Source of the DNA: DATMER01 sp963741305 | GTDB lineage: Bacteria > Acidobacteriota > Thermoanaerobaculia > Multivoradales > UBA5704 | Direction of reading: 5' to 3' | Assembly (NCBI GenBank): GCA_963741305.1 | Contig: CAVUHL010000003.1 | Location: 4,526,001-4,590,000, forward strand | DNA length: 64,000 bases | Shown: piece after piece, positions 1-8,037 of the stretch | How the letters are laid out: the number at the start of each line of letters is the position of its first letter | Numbering within the stretch: the first letter of the stretch is position 1 | Made by a program: the position numbers and the translations under genes | Notes under the pieces: model-generated | What the model saw: only the letters and a program-made list of their open reading frames with translations | Databases searched by the model: none | Told to the model about the DNA's origin: nothing

Positions 1-3000
1 CGTGGCGGCTCCAGGCGGCTTCGAGCGACAGATCCGGCCGCAGGTCGAAGCCGAGCCCCGCGCCCAGGTCGAAGCCTCCCTCGAAGTCGGTGCCGTCGAC
101 GAGGAAGAGCTCCGGGCCGCCGTGGATCTGCCACCACCAGTTCCCCGCGAAGGGCTGCCGGAAGGCCAGGTTCGCGGCGAGATCCCACACGTCCAGGTCA
201 TTGTCAGTGGTCTCCTGGTCGAAGCGCGACCAGCCGAGTTGGAAGTCCCAGCTAAGGCCGGACCCGATCGGCACGCTGTAGTCGATCGCCACCGAAGGTC
301 CCATGCCGAAATCGCCGGCGAGGTTGCCGCGGGGGTCGGCTATGCCCAGGTGGAAGCTCCAGGCGGGCCCGCGGCCGGATACGACAATCGGCGGCTCGCC
401 GCCCTCGGTCTCGTACACTTCGCCGCCGAAGGTGACGGTGATGCCGATGTCGCCCCCCGGGGCGTCCTCGTCCGCCGTCGCGTCGAACAGGATGCAGGTG
501 CGGTCGGCAACAGGGTCATAGTCCACGCGCACGTTGCTCGCGGTGACGCCCGGGCCGAGGCCGACGCGCACCCCGCGCTCGACGAGGACCACCCCGGCGA
601 GGCAGATCTCGACGTCGGTCGCCGTCTCGCCGGGATCGAGCTCGATCCCCGGCGTGGCGGGCTCGAGGAACGGCCGGGGGCAGCGCGCGGCCGGCGGCGG
701 CTCGGGGGCGCCGCAGCGCTGCGCCTCCTCGGCGCTCAGGCAACCGGCGACGACCACCGCCCGCTCTTCCCGCAAAGTAGCGGAGATCGCCGGCCCGGGC
801 TCGGGAGGGCCGCCGGCCAGCACGTAGTCGAAGCCCGGCGAGACGACGGAGGTGGCCGTCGCCGCGTCCGCCTGCAGCTTCACCACCACCCGGTAAGCGC
901 CGGGGGCTACGGCGCTTCCGCAGTCGTTGAACCGGCCCGTGTAGCGGCCGTCGCCGGCGGCCTCGTCGCCGCCGGTGCCGTCGTCGCGCAGGGTCACGGG
1001 GGTCGAGCCGGCGTCGTTCGACACCGCGGCGGTCACCTCGATGCCGGTCATGGCGCTCTCCGCATCGCCATGCAGCACCGCGGTGACGAGCAGCGCCTCG
1101 TTGCGGGCGACGACCGGGCCGGAGACCTCGACTTCCGCGAAAGCCGTGGAGGCGCGGATCTGCGCCAGGGAGGCGAGCTTCGGCACGTATCCCTGGTAGG
1201 AAGAGGCATCGCGGAGGCAGAAGAAGTCCGAACCCGCGCTGGCGCGCATCGTCCAGGTGCCGGCGGCGGGGCGCAGGACGCGCCGCGTGCGGGTGAAGTA
1301 GGTCGCCTCGCTGGCCGGAGGCACCGGATCGATCCCCTGGGGGATCCCGTCCGGGTCGAGCAGCTCGAACGCGAGCTGGTCGAAGCGGCAGCGGGTTCCG
1401 ACGTCGGGATCGGACCACTCGAACGGCTCGCCGACCCAGGCGACTTCCAGCTCGGCAGTCCCGGGCGGGATGGCGAAGGTCCGCGAATGGTCGGCCATCG
1501 TCGGCGAGCGGTCGAACAGAACCTCCCGGTAGCTGCGCGCCCGGAACCCCTGGCGCAGCAGCGCCGCCTGGATTTCGAAGGTGTCTTCCTGGCCGCCGGG
1601 CGTATCCTTCTCGATCCACAGCGCCTGGGTGCCGCAGGCCTCGGCGATGCGCGACATCAGGACGTACTCGGCGTCGCCGAAGGCCACCGGCCAGACGTCG
1701 ACCGGCGGATCGCCGAGGCAGGCGTCGAGGACGGCGGTGAGCACCGCCTCCTCGTCGTCGCAGGCGGGCACCGTCGGCCGGCCGTCGGTCAGCAGGACGA
1801 CGGTCCCCCGCGGCATCGTGGCCCCGCTGGTGCGCACCCGTTCCGCGCCCTCGGACACCGCGAGGCACAGGTCGGTGTTTCCACCCGGGGCGGCGGTGAA
1901 CAGGGCGGCGGTCTGCGCCTCGGTGCGCGGCTCGTAGGGCAGAACCTCGGTCACCGCGGTGTCGAAGAGCAGCAGGCCGACGTTGCGGTCGTCGAGCGGG
2001 ATGGCGTTGTAGTGGGCCAGCCCGGCGAGGAACGCGGTCTCGAGCGCGGTCGGCTCCATCGGGCTGTCGCCGTTCTTGAAACCCATGCTGCCGGATTTGT
2101 CGACCACCACCATCGTGTCGTTGGCGGGGGTCGCGTCGGCCAGGGGGCCGGTGAAGACGCACAGATCGTCCGCCGGCACGAACGCCGGCGCCGGATCGTC
2201 TTCATACTCGCCGAGCACGTAGTCGGTCAGGTCCATCCAGGTCGTCTGGGCGTCGGTCCAGACGTCGTAGCCGGCGAGGTCGGGCTCGGTGACCTGCACG
2301 TCCTCGGGTCCCGCCGAGCTCGCATACCCCAGGATCCAGCGCTGGTGAAGATGGGTCTCGCTGTCGCACCAATGGTCCCGGTCGCGGTGCGCCATGTGCG
2401 AGGTGTTGGTTTCCGGGTTGTTGCAGATGTGCAGGTAATCCTGGGGCTCCCCGATCGGGTAGAGGTACTCGTCAGGCAGGTTGTAGTTGGCGTGGTCGGT
2501 CTCGTGGGAGAGCACCCAGCCCCAGCGGACGGCGCTCCCGGGAATCGGCTCGTCCGCGGCGTTCCGGCAGCGCGGGCGGTCGGGGTTGTCCTCGCAGGTG
2601 AGCCCCTCGGGACAGGTCCCCGGGAGGCGTACCACCGCGCCGTCCTCGGTCCCCCAATTCGGCCGGCAGCCCAGATCCTCGTCGTACATGTCGATGTCGT
2701 TGCCTGGCGCGGTGGGGGTATCGTGCCAGCGCCGCCAGGTGATGTGGAACGGCCCGACCGGCGGGGCCTGGTCGTAGAAGAAGGTGACCTTGCGGATCGT
2801 GTGCCGCCCGTTGGTCACGTCGTAGGTGCGCCGGGCGAACTCCTGGGCGGCGGCGCAGTACTTGGCCTTCTGCGCGCCGTTGAGCGGCAGCAGCTCGCCC
2901 CCCTGGTCGGTGGCAACGAGCCAGATGACGTATTCGTGCTGCCCGGGCTCGACCTCGGGGCTCTGCGCCCAGAGGGCGCCGGCGGCGAGGCTCGCGGCCC

Positions 3001-3046
3001 CCCAAGCGAGGCATCGAAGCACGGATCTGAGGATGGCTGGCCGCAT
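1..3046 (-). CDS. Secreted CLCA-like metalloprotease/VWA protein with C-terminal beta-barrel (3' end outside window)
   Basis: The minus-strand frame is open from an ATG at 3046, with an AGGGAG-type ribosome site upstream, to the left edge, giving about 1015 residues without a stop. A signal peptide ends near residue 27. Residues 181-194 read HETDHANYNLPDEY, a zincin HExxH followed by DEY at the spacing of the CLCA family. The stretch around residues 60-80 (ARRTYDVTNGRHTIRKV) also resembles the CLCA N-terminus. A VWA domain follows, with MIDAS motif DKSGS at 316-320 and a later LLTDGRP. A beta-sandwich segment at 688-702 (DDGTGGDEAAGDGRY) recalls the calcium-loop region after the CLCA VWA. From about residue 890 alternating aromatic strands look like an outer-membrane beta-barrel. 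Predicted role is a surface-anchored, self-processing protease or adhesin; this is inferred. Confidence 0.8.
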   Translation of the reverse strand, partial: MRPAILRSVLRCLAWGAASLAAGALWAQSPEVEPGQHEYVIWLVATDQGGELLPLNGAQKAKYCAAAQEFARRTYDVTNGRHTIRKVTFFYDQAPPVGPFHITWRRWHDTPTAPGNDIDMYDEDLGCRPNWGTEDGAVVRLPGTCPEGLTCEDNPDRPRCRNAADEPIPGSAVRWGWVLSHETDHANYNLPDEYLYPIGEPQDYLHICNNPETNTSHMAHRDRDHWCDSETHLHQRWILGYASSAGPEDVQVTEPDLAGYDVWTDAQTTWMDLTDYVLGEYEDDPAPAFVPADDLCVFTGPLADATPANDTMVVVDKSGSMGFKNGDSPMEPTALETAFLAGLAHYNAIPLDDRNVGLLLFDTAVTEVLPYEPRTEAQTAALFTAAPGGNTDLCLAVSEGAERVRTSGATMPRGTVVLLTDGRPTVPACDDEEAVLTAVLDACLGDPPVDVWPVAFGDAEYVLMSRIAEACGTQALWIEKDTPGGQEDTFEIQAALLRQGFRARSYREVLFDRSPTMADHSRTFAIPPGTAELEVAWVGEPFEWSDPDVGTRCRFDQLAFELLDPDGIPQGIDPVPPASEATYFTRTRRVLRPAAGTWTMRASAGSDFFCLRDASSYQGYVPKLASLAQIRASTAFAEVEVSGPVVARNEALLVTAVLHGDAESAMTGIEVTAAVSNDAGSTPVTLRDDGTGGDEAAGDGRYTGRFNDCGSAVAPGAYRVVVKLQADAATATSVVSPGFDYVLAGGPPEPGPAISATLREERAVVVAGCLSAEEAQRCGAPEPPPAARCPRPFLEPATPGIELDPGETATDVEICLAGVVLVERGVRVGLGPGVTASNVRVDYDPVADRTCILFDATADEDAPGGDIGITVTFGGEVYETEGGEPPIVVSGRGPAWSFHLGIADPRGNLAGDFGMGPSVAIDYSVPIGSGLSWDFQLGWSRFDQETTDNDLDVWDLAANLAFRQPFAGNWWWQIHGGPELFLVDGTDFEGGFDLGAGLGFDLRPDLSLEAAWSRH

Positions 3047-3152
3047 CGTCCTATCTCCCTGAGCACGCCCAGGAAACCTGGGCTTCTACGTACTCATGGG
3101 CTCTCGGGCTTGCCTTGGCGTTACCGCGGCGCGGGCGATCCTAAAAAGTTGG

Positions 3153-3181
3153 TTGACAGCCATCCGGGGCGGCGCTACGAT
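3153..3181 (+). promoter_or_regulatory. Sigma-70-type promoter of the blaI/M56 pair
   Basis: TTGACA at 3153-3158 and TACGAT at 3176-3181 are separated by exactly 17 bases. The -10 box touches the operator palindrome that starts at 3182, so a bound repressor would block initiation. Confidence 0.75.
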
Positions 3182-3195
3182 CCTAAAAGTTTAGG
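3182..3195. promoter_or_regulatory. BlaI-type operator
   Basis: The perfect palindrome CCTAAAAGTTTAGG (arms CCTAAA/TTTAGG) lies between the -10 box and the start codon and overlaps the ribosome site AGGAGGT (3193-3199). A second half-site-like CCTAAAAAGTTGG lies at 3140-3152, just upstream of the -35 box. The paired sites around the promoter suggest autorepression by the downstream BlaI-family protein. Confidence 0.7.
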
Positions 3196-3204
3196 AGGTA
3201 ACAC

Positions 3205-3600
3205 ATGGCACGGCCTCCCGGAAAGCAGCAGGAGCAGCTCACTCCCCTGGAGCTGGAGATCATGAAGATCCTTTGGGAGACCGGCCCTGCCGCGGTCCAG
3301 ACCGTCCAGGAGAAGCTCCCCGCCGAGCGCCAGCTCGCCTACAACACCGTGCAGACGATGCTGAACATCCTGGTCCGCAAGGGAAAGGTCCGGCGGGAGC
3401 TGCGGGCGCGCGCCTACTTCTATGATCCGGCGATCAGCCGCGTCCAGGCGACAACGCAGGCGGTCGGCGACCTCGTGCAGCGGATGTTCGACGGCTCCCC
3501 CGAGAGCCTGGTCCTGAGCTTGGTCGAGGCCCGCCAGCTCACCCCCGAGAAGCTCGCCAGGCTGACGAAAATGCTCGAGGAGGACGGCGATGAAGCTTGA
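3205..3600 (+). CDS. BlaI/MecI/CopY-family transcriptional repressor
   Basis: This 131-residue protein has the size of the BlaI family and its N-terminal winged helix: residues 12-25 (LTPLELEIMKILWE) and the recognition region YNTVQTMLNILVRKGKVRR, followed by a short C-terminal dimerisation helix region. In the family, dimers bind palindromic operators and are removed by proteolysis after an M56 membrane peptidase senses a signal. The gene has a strong ribosome site (AGGAGGT, 5 bases before ATG) and a matching operator at 3182-3195. It overlaps the M56 gene by 11 bases, so the two are co-expressed. No beta-lactamase lies nearby, so the regulon is unknown. Confidence 0.9.
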   Translation: MARPPGKQQEQLTPLELEIMKILWETGPAAVQTVQEKLPAERQLAYNTVQTMLNILVRKGKVRRELRARAYFYDPAISRVQATTQAVGDLVQRMFDGSPESLVLSLVEARQLTPEKLARLTKMLEEDGDEA

Positions 3601-4909
3601 GGCCCTCGCTCTGACGTTCCTGCTCAATTCGCTGTGGCAGGTCCCGGTCGTCATCCTTGCCGCCTCCCTTGGCGAGCGCCTCCTGCGGCGCGGTCCGGCC
3701 CGATTGCGCCACGCCCTCTGGCTCGCCGCCTTGGCCTCCTGCGTGCTGCTTCCAGCGGCCAGCTTGATTCCGGAGGCAGCTCCTCCAGCCACGGAGATCC
3801 AGTTCGAGGCTCCAGCCACGGTTGTCGATCCACCGCCTGCTCCCGCTTTCCAGGCGCCGGAGCTGCCCCCGGTCATTCCAAACGTGGTCGCCATCCTCTA
3901 TGGCCTGTTCCTGGCTGCCGGCGCTTTCCGGCTGGGACGCTCCTGGTGGAAGGCCCGGATGCTCGCTCGGACGGCTTCAGCCGCCACTCTCTCGGAGGAG
4001 GCCGACGCCATTGCCCTGCGCTGCCGCGAGGCGTTCGGGCTGGAGGAGGTCGATCTGCGTGTCTCCGACAGCGTTCCGGGACCGGTCACGGTCGGGGCTG
4101 TCGTACTGCTTCCCCCAGCTTTCCTCGCGGAGTCCACCCCGGACGAGCTGACCTCGGCCCTCGGGCACGAGATGGCGCACATCCGGCGCCGGGACTACGC
4201 CCTTCATTTGGCGAGTGAGGCCCTTCTCGTCCTCATCTCCTTCCACCCGGCCGTCCGCCGGCTGCGGCGGCGGCTCGCCGAAACCCGGGAGATGGCCTGC
4301 GACGAAGCCACCGTGGAGAGGCTGATCGGCGCCCGCGCCTATGCCCGATCGCTGCTCTCCGTGGCCGCCTCGGTTGCAGGGCTTCCCCGGCCGGCTCTCA
4401 CCCTCGGGGTTCACGATCCCGACACTCTGGAGGAACGTATGAAGAGGCTGACCGATCCGCGTTCCCGTCTGGGCAGGCGCCTGGCGCTCGCCTCCCTCTC
4501 CGTCGCCCTCCTCGTCCTGGCCGGGACGGGCCTCGCGGCCTCCTGCCTGGCTGTCGATGCTCCGTCGAGCGAATGGAGCCCCTTCCTGGGAGTGTGGCGC
4601 AGCCCCGGGACCGACCTCGAGGTCAGGATGAGCCACGGCGGACCCGAGGCCATCGTCACCCTGTCCGGCGTCGACATCCCGGCCTACGATCTGAGCCTCA
4701 ACGGCAAGACCCTGACCTTCCACTTCCGCACGGCGATCCGCTACAGGGAAGGAGCCCGCAAGGAGATCCTGGAGCACACCGTCGAGCTCGATCTGACGGG
4801 CAAGGACGAGGCGACGGTCAACTGGCTCGGAAGCGAGCACTCGGTCGATTCGTCCCAGATCCCTCCTCCCCCGCCGCCCCAGACCGCCCGGCGCGTCCGT
4901 TCCATGTAG
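3590..4909 (+). CDS. BlaR1-like M56-family membrane metallopeptidase with non-PBP sensor tail
   Basis: The 439-residue protein has N-terminal membrane segments (about 5-28, 41-60, 97-112), a zinc peptidase core with HEMAH at 193-197 and a downstream REMACDEA (233-240) that fits the third-ligand region of M56 peptidases, and a further membrane segment near 300-320. In BlaR1 the extracytoplasmic tail is a penicillin-binding sensor. Here it is only about 110 residues, with a lipocalin/META-like look (WSPFLGVWRSPGTDLEVRM, YDLSLNGKTLTFHF) and a proline-rich end, so the signal is probably not a beta-lactam. It overlaps blaI, with which it would form a signalling pair. Its TAG stop lies inside the GTAGGGGC edge of a repeat element. 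Confidence 0.85.
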   Translation: MKLEALALTFLLNSLWQVPVVILAASLGERLLRRGPARLRHALWLAALASCVLLPAASLIPEAAPPATEIQFEAPATVVDPPPAPAFQAPELPPVIPNVVAILYGLFLAAGAFRLGRSWWKARMLARTASAATLSEEADAIALRCREAFGLEEVDLRVSDSVPGPVTVGAVVLLPPAFLAESTPDELTSALGHEMAHIRRRDYALHLASEALLVLISFHPAVRRLRRRLAETREMACDEATVERLIGARAYARSLLSVAASVAGLPRPALTLGVHDPDTLEERMKRLTDPRSRLGRRLALASLSVALLVLAGTGLAASCLAVDAPSSEWSPFLGVWRSPGTDLEVRMSHGGPEAIVTLSGVDIPAYDLSLNGKTLTFHFRTAIRYREGARKEILEHTVELDLTGKDEATVNWLGSEHSVDSSQIPPPPPPQTARRVRSM

Positions 4910-5127
4910 GGGCGGCCCTTGTGGCCGCCCTCCGGAAGGGCCCCGGTAGGGGCATCATGAATTAGCCCGGCACGTGAGTGCCGGGTGATGGATCGCCAAA
5001 ATGCCCGAAGCCCCAGACGGGGCGACATTCCTCCCTCATGGGGCTTGCACCCCACGTTGCCCGGCACTCACGTGCCGGGCTAATTCCTGACGCCCCTGCC
5101 GGGGCTTGGCAATCCGAAGTTAGCGCC
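4906..5127. repeat. Nested-palindrome repeat element, copy A
   Basis: This intergenic element is made of stacked hairpins: GTAGGGGCGGCC/GGCCGCCC at the left edge, CCCGGCACGTGAGTGCCGGG near 4969-4988, and its inverse near 5059-5079, followed by GACGCCCC/GGGGCTTGGC. The same modules in the same order occur at 62865-63130, and a shorter relative sits at 36613-36668. It lies between the 3' ends of two convergent genes and could act as a bidirectional terminator or be a REP/MITE-like mobile palindrome. No coding potential is seen. Confidence 0.8.
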
Positions 5128-5128
5128 A

Positions 5129-6670
5129 TTACTTGCCCCGCAGCCGCTCGATCAGGAACCAACGCCCGGCCGAGCGCACGCGGACCTCTTCCTTGTAGGG
5201 GCCGAACACGGCGCTCACGTTCGCCGGATCGCCGCGCAGGAGGAAATACCGGAAATGCTTGCCGTGCCGCGGGTAGGAGAACTTGCGGGCGTCCCACTCC
5301 TCCCACTCGGCGAGCAGCCCATCCTCCCAGTTCTGCCCCGAGCGGTAGCGGACCGGGGAGTTGAAGAACTGGACGAAGGAGAAGTGGATCCTCCCCCCCT
5401 TCGCCACCTGGTAGTAGGCGGGGAAATGGACCAGCATCGGAGGCGAGTATTCGGCAGTGCGGTTGAAGAAGATCAATCCGGCCAGGGGCTGGCCCGGCTC
5501 CACGGACTCCAGGACCTCCTCCAGGCCGGCTGTCTCGGCGCCGAACCTCAGAAAGCTCGTGGAGGTCTGGCCGGCCGCCAGGATCAGGAGCCCGGCCAGC
5601 AGGAGCGCCGACACGCGCCGGCGCACGGGGGATTGAGGGACGGGGAGCGCCGGCACCGCCAGCATGAACGCCAGAGGGAGGATCCGCTCCGCCACGAGGT
5701 AGCCGCGGGCGAACTCCGGCAGGATGAAGTAGAGCGTGGCCAGCCCCAGCGCCGGGACCAGGAAGCGCGATCGGTAGAGGTAATCCTGGACAGCCGGCCG
5801 GGTCAGGGGCGGCATGAGCAGGGCGAGGGCCGCCAGCAACAGCACGAACAGCAGAAGGTACTGTCCGCCGTCTGTGTGCCCGCCAAACCAATGGTCGGGG
5901 ATGCTCAAGACCTTCTGCATCCAGGACCCGTAGTACGCCTCCCTCGATTGCAGACGGTCCTGGTAGTCCGTCATCACCTCGGTGGCGTGGAGATGCAACC
6001 AGGCGAGGACTCCGATTCCCAGAGCCAGGCCCGGTACGAGCGTCGAGAGCCAGAGGCCCAGGCGCTTCCAACCCAGTCTCCGGGCCGGTCTCCGGGCCAG
6101 CGCGAGCCAGCCGACCAGGCCAGCGAAGACGAGAAGGAACTGCAGGTGGATCGTGTAGAAGAGCAGGGCGCAGCCGGCCAGAGGGAGCCACTCGCGCCAT
6201 CCGAAGCGGGGGCGGTCGAACAGCTTGTCGGCCAGCGCTCCCCCGGCCAGCACCAGAGGATAGGCCAGGAGGTTGTCGGCGAAGCCCCAGTAGAAGGCAT
6301 GGTTGTAGGTCACGGCCAGGGCGAAGAGCGCATACCAGTCCGGCCGTCCGGTGCGGCGGCAGAGGGCCACGGCGGCCGGCACCACGAGGGCCAGCGAGAG
6401 GGCGAGCACCACCTTGCCCGCCTGCTCGATGGGCATCAGCCAGGCCAGGCCGGCGACGACCATCTCGAACAGCCCTTGCGGCCGGAGCAGCGCGGGCTCG
6501 TAGGCCTGCTGGAGCATCCGGGCCGGGTCGTCGTAGTAGCGCAGGATCGAGGCCACCGCGAGCTGCTGCGGATAGTCGACCATCGGCAGGTATCGGGTCA
6601 GCCAGAGCGGCAGCACCCAAGCCAGACTGGCGAGCCAGAGGACCGCGCGGTGTGAGAGCGGTTGAGACAA
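5129..6670 (-). CDS. Multi-pass membrane protein, GT-C glycosyltransferase-like
   Basis: The 513-residue protein has roughly ten to twelve hydrophobic segments, an early acidic loop (LPMVDYPQQLA, near residues 28-38) of the type found after the first membrane helix in GT-C transferases, and a C-terminal extracytoplasmic domain of about 150 residues. GT-C enzymes move sugars from polyprenyl-phosphate donors outside the inner membrane; that function is inferred from topology only. The only in-frame start near the first membrane segment is TTG at 6670, without a good ribosome site, 10 bases after the CCA end of tRNA-Gly on the same strand. The gene may therefore be read through from the tRNA transcript. 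A later ATG at 6583 is possible but would remove the first helix. Confidence 0.7.
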   Translation of the reverse strand: MSQPLSHRAVLWLASLAWVLPLWLTRYLPMVDYPQQLAVASILRYYDDPARMLQQAYEPALLRPQGLFEMVVAGLAWLMPIEQAGKVVLALSLALVVPAAVALCRRTGRPDWYALFALAVTYNHAFYWGFADNLLAYPLVLAGGALADKLFDRPRFGWREWLPLAGCALLFYTIHLQFLLVFAGLVGWLALARRPARRLGWKRLGLWLSTLVPGLALGIGVLAWLHLHATEVMTDYQDRLQSREAYYGSWMQKVLSIPDHWFGGHTDGGQYLLLFVLLLAALALLMPPLTRPAVQDYLYRSRFLVPALGLATLYFILPEFARGYLVAERILPLAFMLAVPALPVPQSPVRRRVSALLLAGLLILAAGQTSTSFLRFGAETAGLEEVLESVEPGQPLAGLIFFNRTAEYSPPMLVHFPAYYQVAKGGRIHFSFVQFFNSPVRYRSGQNWEDGLLAEWEEWDARKFSYPRHGKHFRYFLLRGDPANVSAVFGPYKEEVRVRSAGRWFLIERLRGK

Positions 6671-6680
6671 GTGGGGATGA

Positions 6681-6755
6681 TGGAGCGGGAGACGGGATTC
6701 GAACCCGCGACCAACAGCTTGGAAGGCTGTGACTCTACCCCTGAGTTACTCCCGC
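6681..6755 (-). tRNA. tRNA-Gly (UCC anticodon)
   Basis: The minus strand folds into a 75-base tRNA with acceptor GCGGGAG/CTCCCGC, anticodon loop CTTCCAA (anticodon TCC), T-loop GGTTCGAATCC and an encoded CCA. It is the last of three tRNAs (Thr, Tyr, Gly) read on the minus strand. Confidence 0.95.
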
Positions 6756-6767
6756 TGGGAGCAGATA

Positions 6768-6854
6768 TGGTGGAGGCGGATGGATTCGAACCACCGTAGG
6801 GCGAAGCCCAGCAGATTTACAGTCTGCCCCCTTTGGCCACTCGGGTACGCCTCC
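6768..6854 (-). tRNA. tRNA-Tyr (GUA anticodon)
   Basis: An 87-base class II tRNA with acceptor GGAGGCG/CGCCTCC, anticodon loop CTGTAAA (anticodon GTA), a long variable arm and an encoded CCA. It lies 12 bases upstream of tRNA-Gly. Confidence 0.95.
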
Positions 6855-6894
6855 AAAGAACTCTCGTCCTTCTTACTTCCTGCGCGCCGGGTTT

Positions 6895-6969
6895 TGGAGC
6901 CGGCACCCGGAATCGAACCGGGGACCTACTGTTTACAAGACAGTAGCTCTACCGCTGAGCTATGCCGGC
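6895..6969 (-). tRNA. tRNA-Thr (UGU anticodon)
   Basis: A 75-base tRNA with acceptor GCCGGCA/TGCCGGC, anticodon loop CTTGTAA (anticodon TGT) and an encoded CCA. Thr-Tyr-Gly is the order commonly found upstream of a tuf gene, but no tuf gene follows here; a membrane-protein gene does. Confidence 0.95.
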
Positions 6970-7069
6970 GGTGCCCCTGTAAACTTTTCCGGGCGGGCCC
7001 CCATTCCAGGAGCCGGGAGAGTTTAGCTTCTGGCCGAGCTTCTGGCAAGCGGGATATTCTCGCCGGGCC

Positions 7070-8017
7070 TTGCCGCCCTTGCCGCCAACATCGCGATCGT
7101 CACTCCATCGTTCCCTGCCCGTCCTGGCGGGCGTGGCCCTCCTGGGACTGCTGCTCTTCCTGGCGGATCCCGGGCGCCTGCTCGATACCCTGAAGCGCGG
7201 CGATCCGGCCTTCGCCGCCGCGGCCGCGCTGCCGTTCGTCGCCATGACCCTACTGGAGGCGCTGCGGCTCTCTCTGGTCTTCGAGCCCTACGGCCTGGGT
7301 TGGCGGACCGGCCTGCGCGTGACCCTGACGAGCGCCTTCTTCGGCAGCTTCACGCCGGGAACCCTGGGGGGAGAGGCCTACAAGGTGTATTTCGTGCAGC
7401 GCCGGGTGCCCGGGCTGGCCCGGCCGATCGCGCTCATGGTCCTCCTCCGGCTGGCGGGGATCGCCGCCACGTTCTCGCTCGCGGCGGCCTACTTCGCCGT
7501 GTATCCCGACCGCATCCTCGGCGTGTGGGAGCAGATTTACTGGAGCCGGCCTGCCCGGAGCGCGGTGGCCGTGGGAGCGCTGCTGCTCGCGGCCGTTCTG
7601 GCCTTCGTCCTCGCCAGCCGCCGGGGCCGGGCTCTCCTCCACCGGATGCGGACCTCCCTGCTGGATGCCGGACGGGGCTTCCGCGAGATCCGTCCCTCCC
7701 GGCTGGCGGCGCTCCTCCTGGTCAGCCTGCTGACCGCAACGGGGCGGATCGTCTACCTCTATCTCCTTGCGCGCACCTTCGCGCCCGGCGTGTTCCTCCC
7801 GGACCTGGCGCCGGTAGCGGCGGCGGCGACTCTGGCCGGAGTGGTCCCGGTGACGATCGGCGGCCTCGGCACACAGGAGGGGGTGCTCGCGGCCGGGCTC
7901 GTCCTCATCGGCGTCCCCTATCCCGAGGCCATCGCGGCTTCCCTCCTCAACCGGGGCTTCCTCTGGGCCGCGGCGGCAGCCGGCTGGGCTACGTTGGCCG
8001 CCTCGCGGACCGAGTGA
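7070..8017 (+). CDS. UPF0104/LPG-synthase-TM-type flippase-like membrane protein
   Basis: The 315-residue protein has about eight membrane segments and the family motifs of the lysylphosphatidylglycerol-synthase transmembrane region: TPGTLGGEAYK near residue 98 and PVTIGGLGTQEG near 262. Stand-alone members are proposed to flip or export lipid-linked substrates, and many sit in glycan-export clusters, as here beside a GT-C protein and a sugar aminotransferase. The start is uncertain: TTG at 7070 is the first in-frame start after the tRNA-Thr gene, which is divergent. The gene ends 20 bases before the next one on the same strand. Confidence 0.75.
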   Translation: MPPLPPTSRSSLHRSLPVLAGVALLGLLLFLADPGRLLDTLKRGDPAFAAAAALPFVAMTLLEALRLSLVFEPYGLGWRTGLRVTLTSAFFGSFTPGTLGGEAYKVYFVQRRVPGLARPIALMVLLRLAGIAATFSLAAAYFAVYPDRILGVWEQIYWSRPARSAVAVGALLLAAVLAFVLASRRGRALLHRMRTSLLDAGRGFREIRPSRLAALLLVSLLTATGRIVYLYLLARTFAPGVFLPDLAPVAAAATLAGVVPVTIGGLGTQEGVLAAGLVLIGVPYPEAIAASLLNRGFLWAAAAAGWATLAASRTE

Positions 8018-8037
8018 TATGGTGCGCGGGATAGCTG

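Noticed and set aside
2..3265. A 1087-codon open frame on the plus strand
   Set aside because: It is antisense to the CLCA-like gene, whose frame has a signal peptide, HExxH and MIDAS motifs; the plus frame shows no recognisable domain and low-complexity high-GC codon use.
3205..4909. A beta-lactam resistance locus, suggested by BlaI and a BlaR1-like peptidase
   Set aside because: No beta-lactamase or PBP2a gene is near and the sensor tail is not penicillin-binding-like.
3977..6655. Long antisense open frames over the M56 gene and the GT-C-like gene
   Set aside because: They have no domain signatures; the high GC content keeps most frames open.
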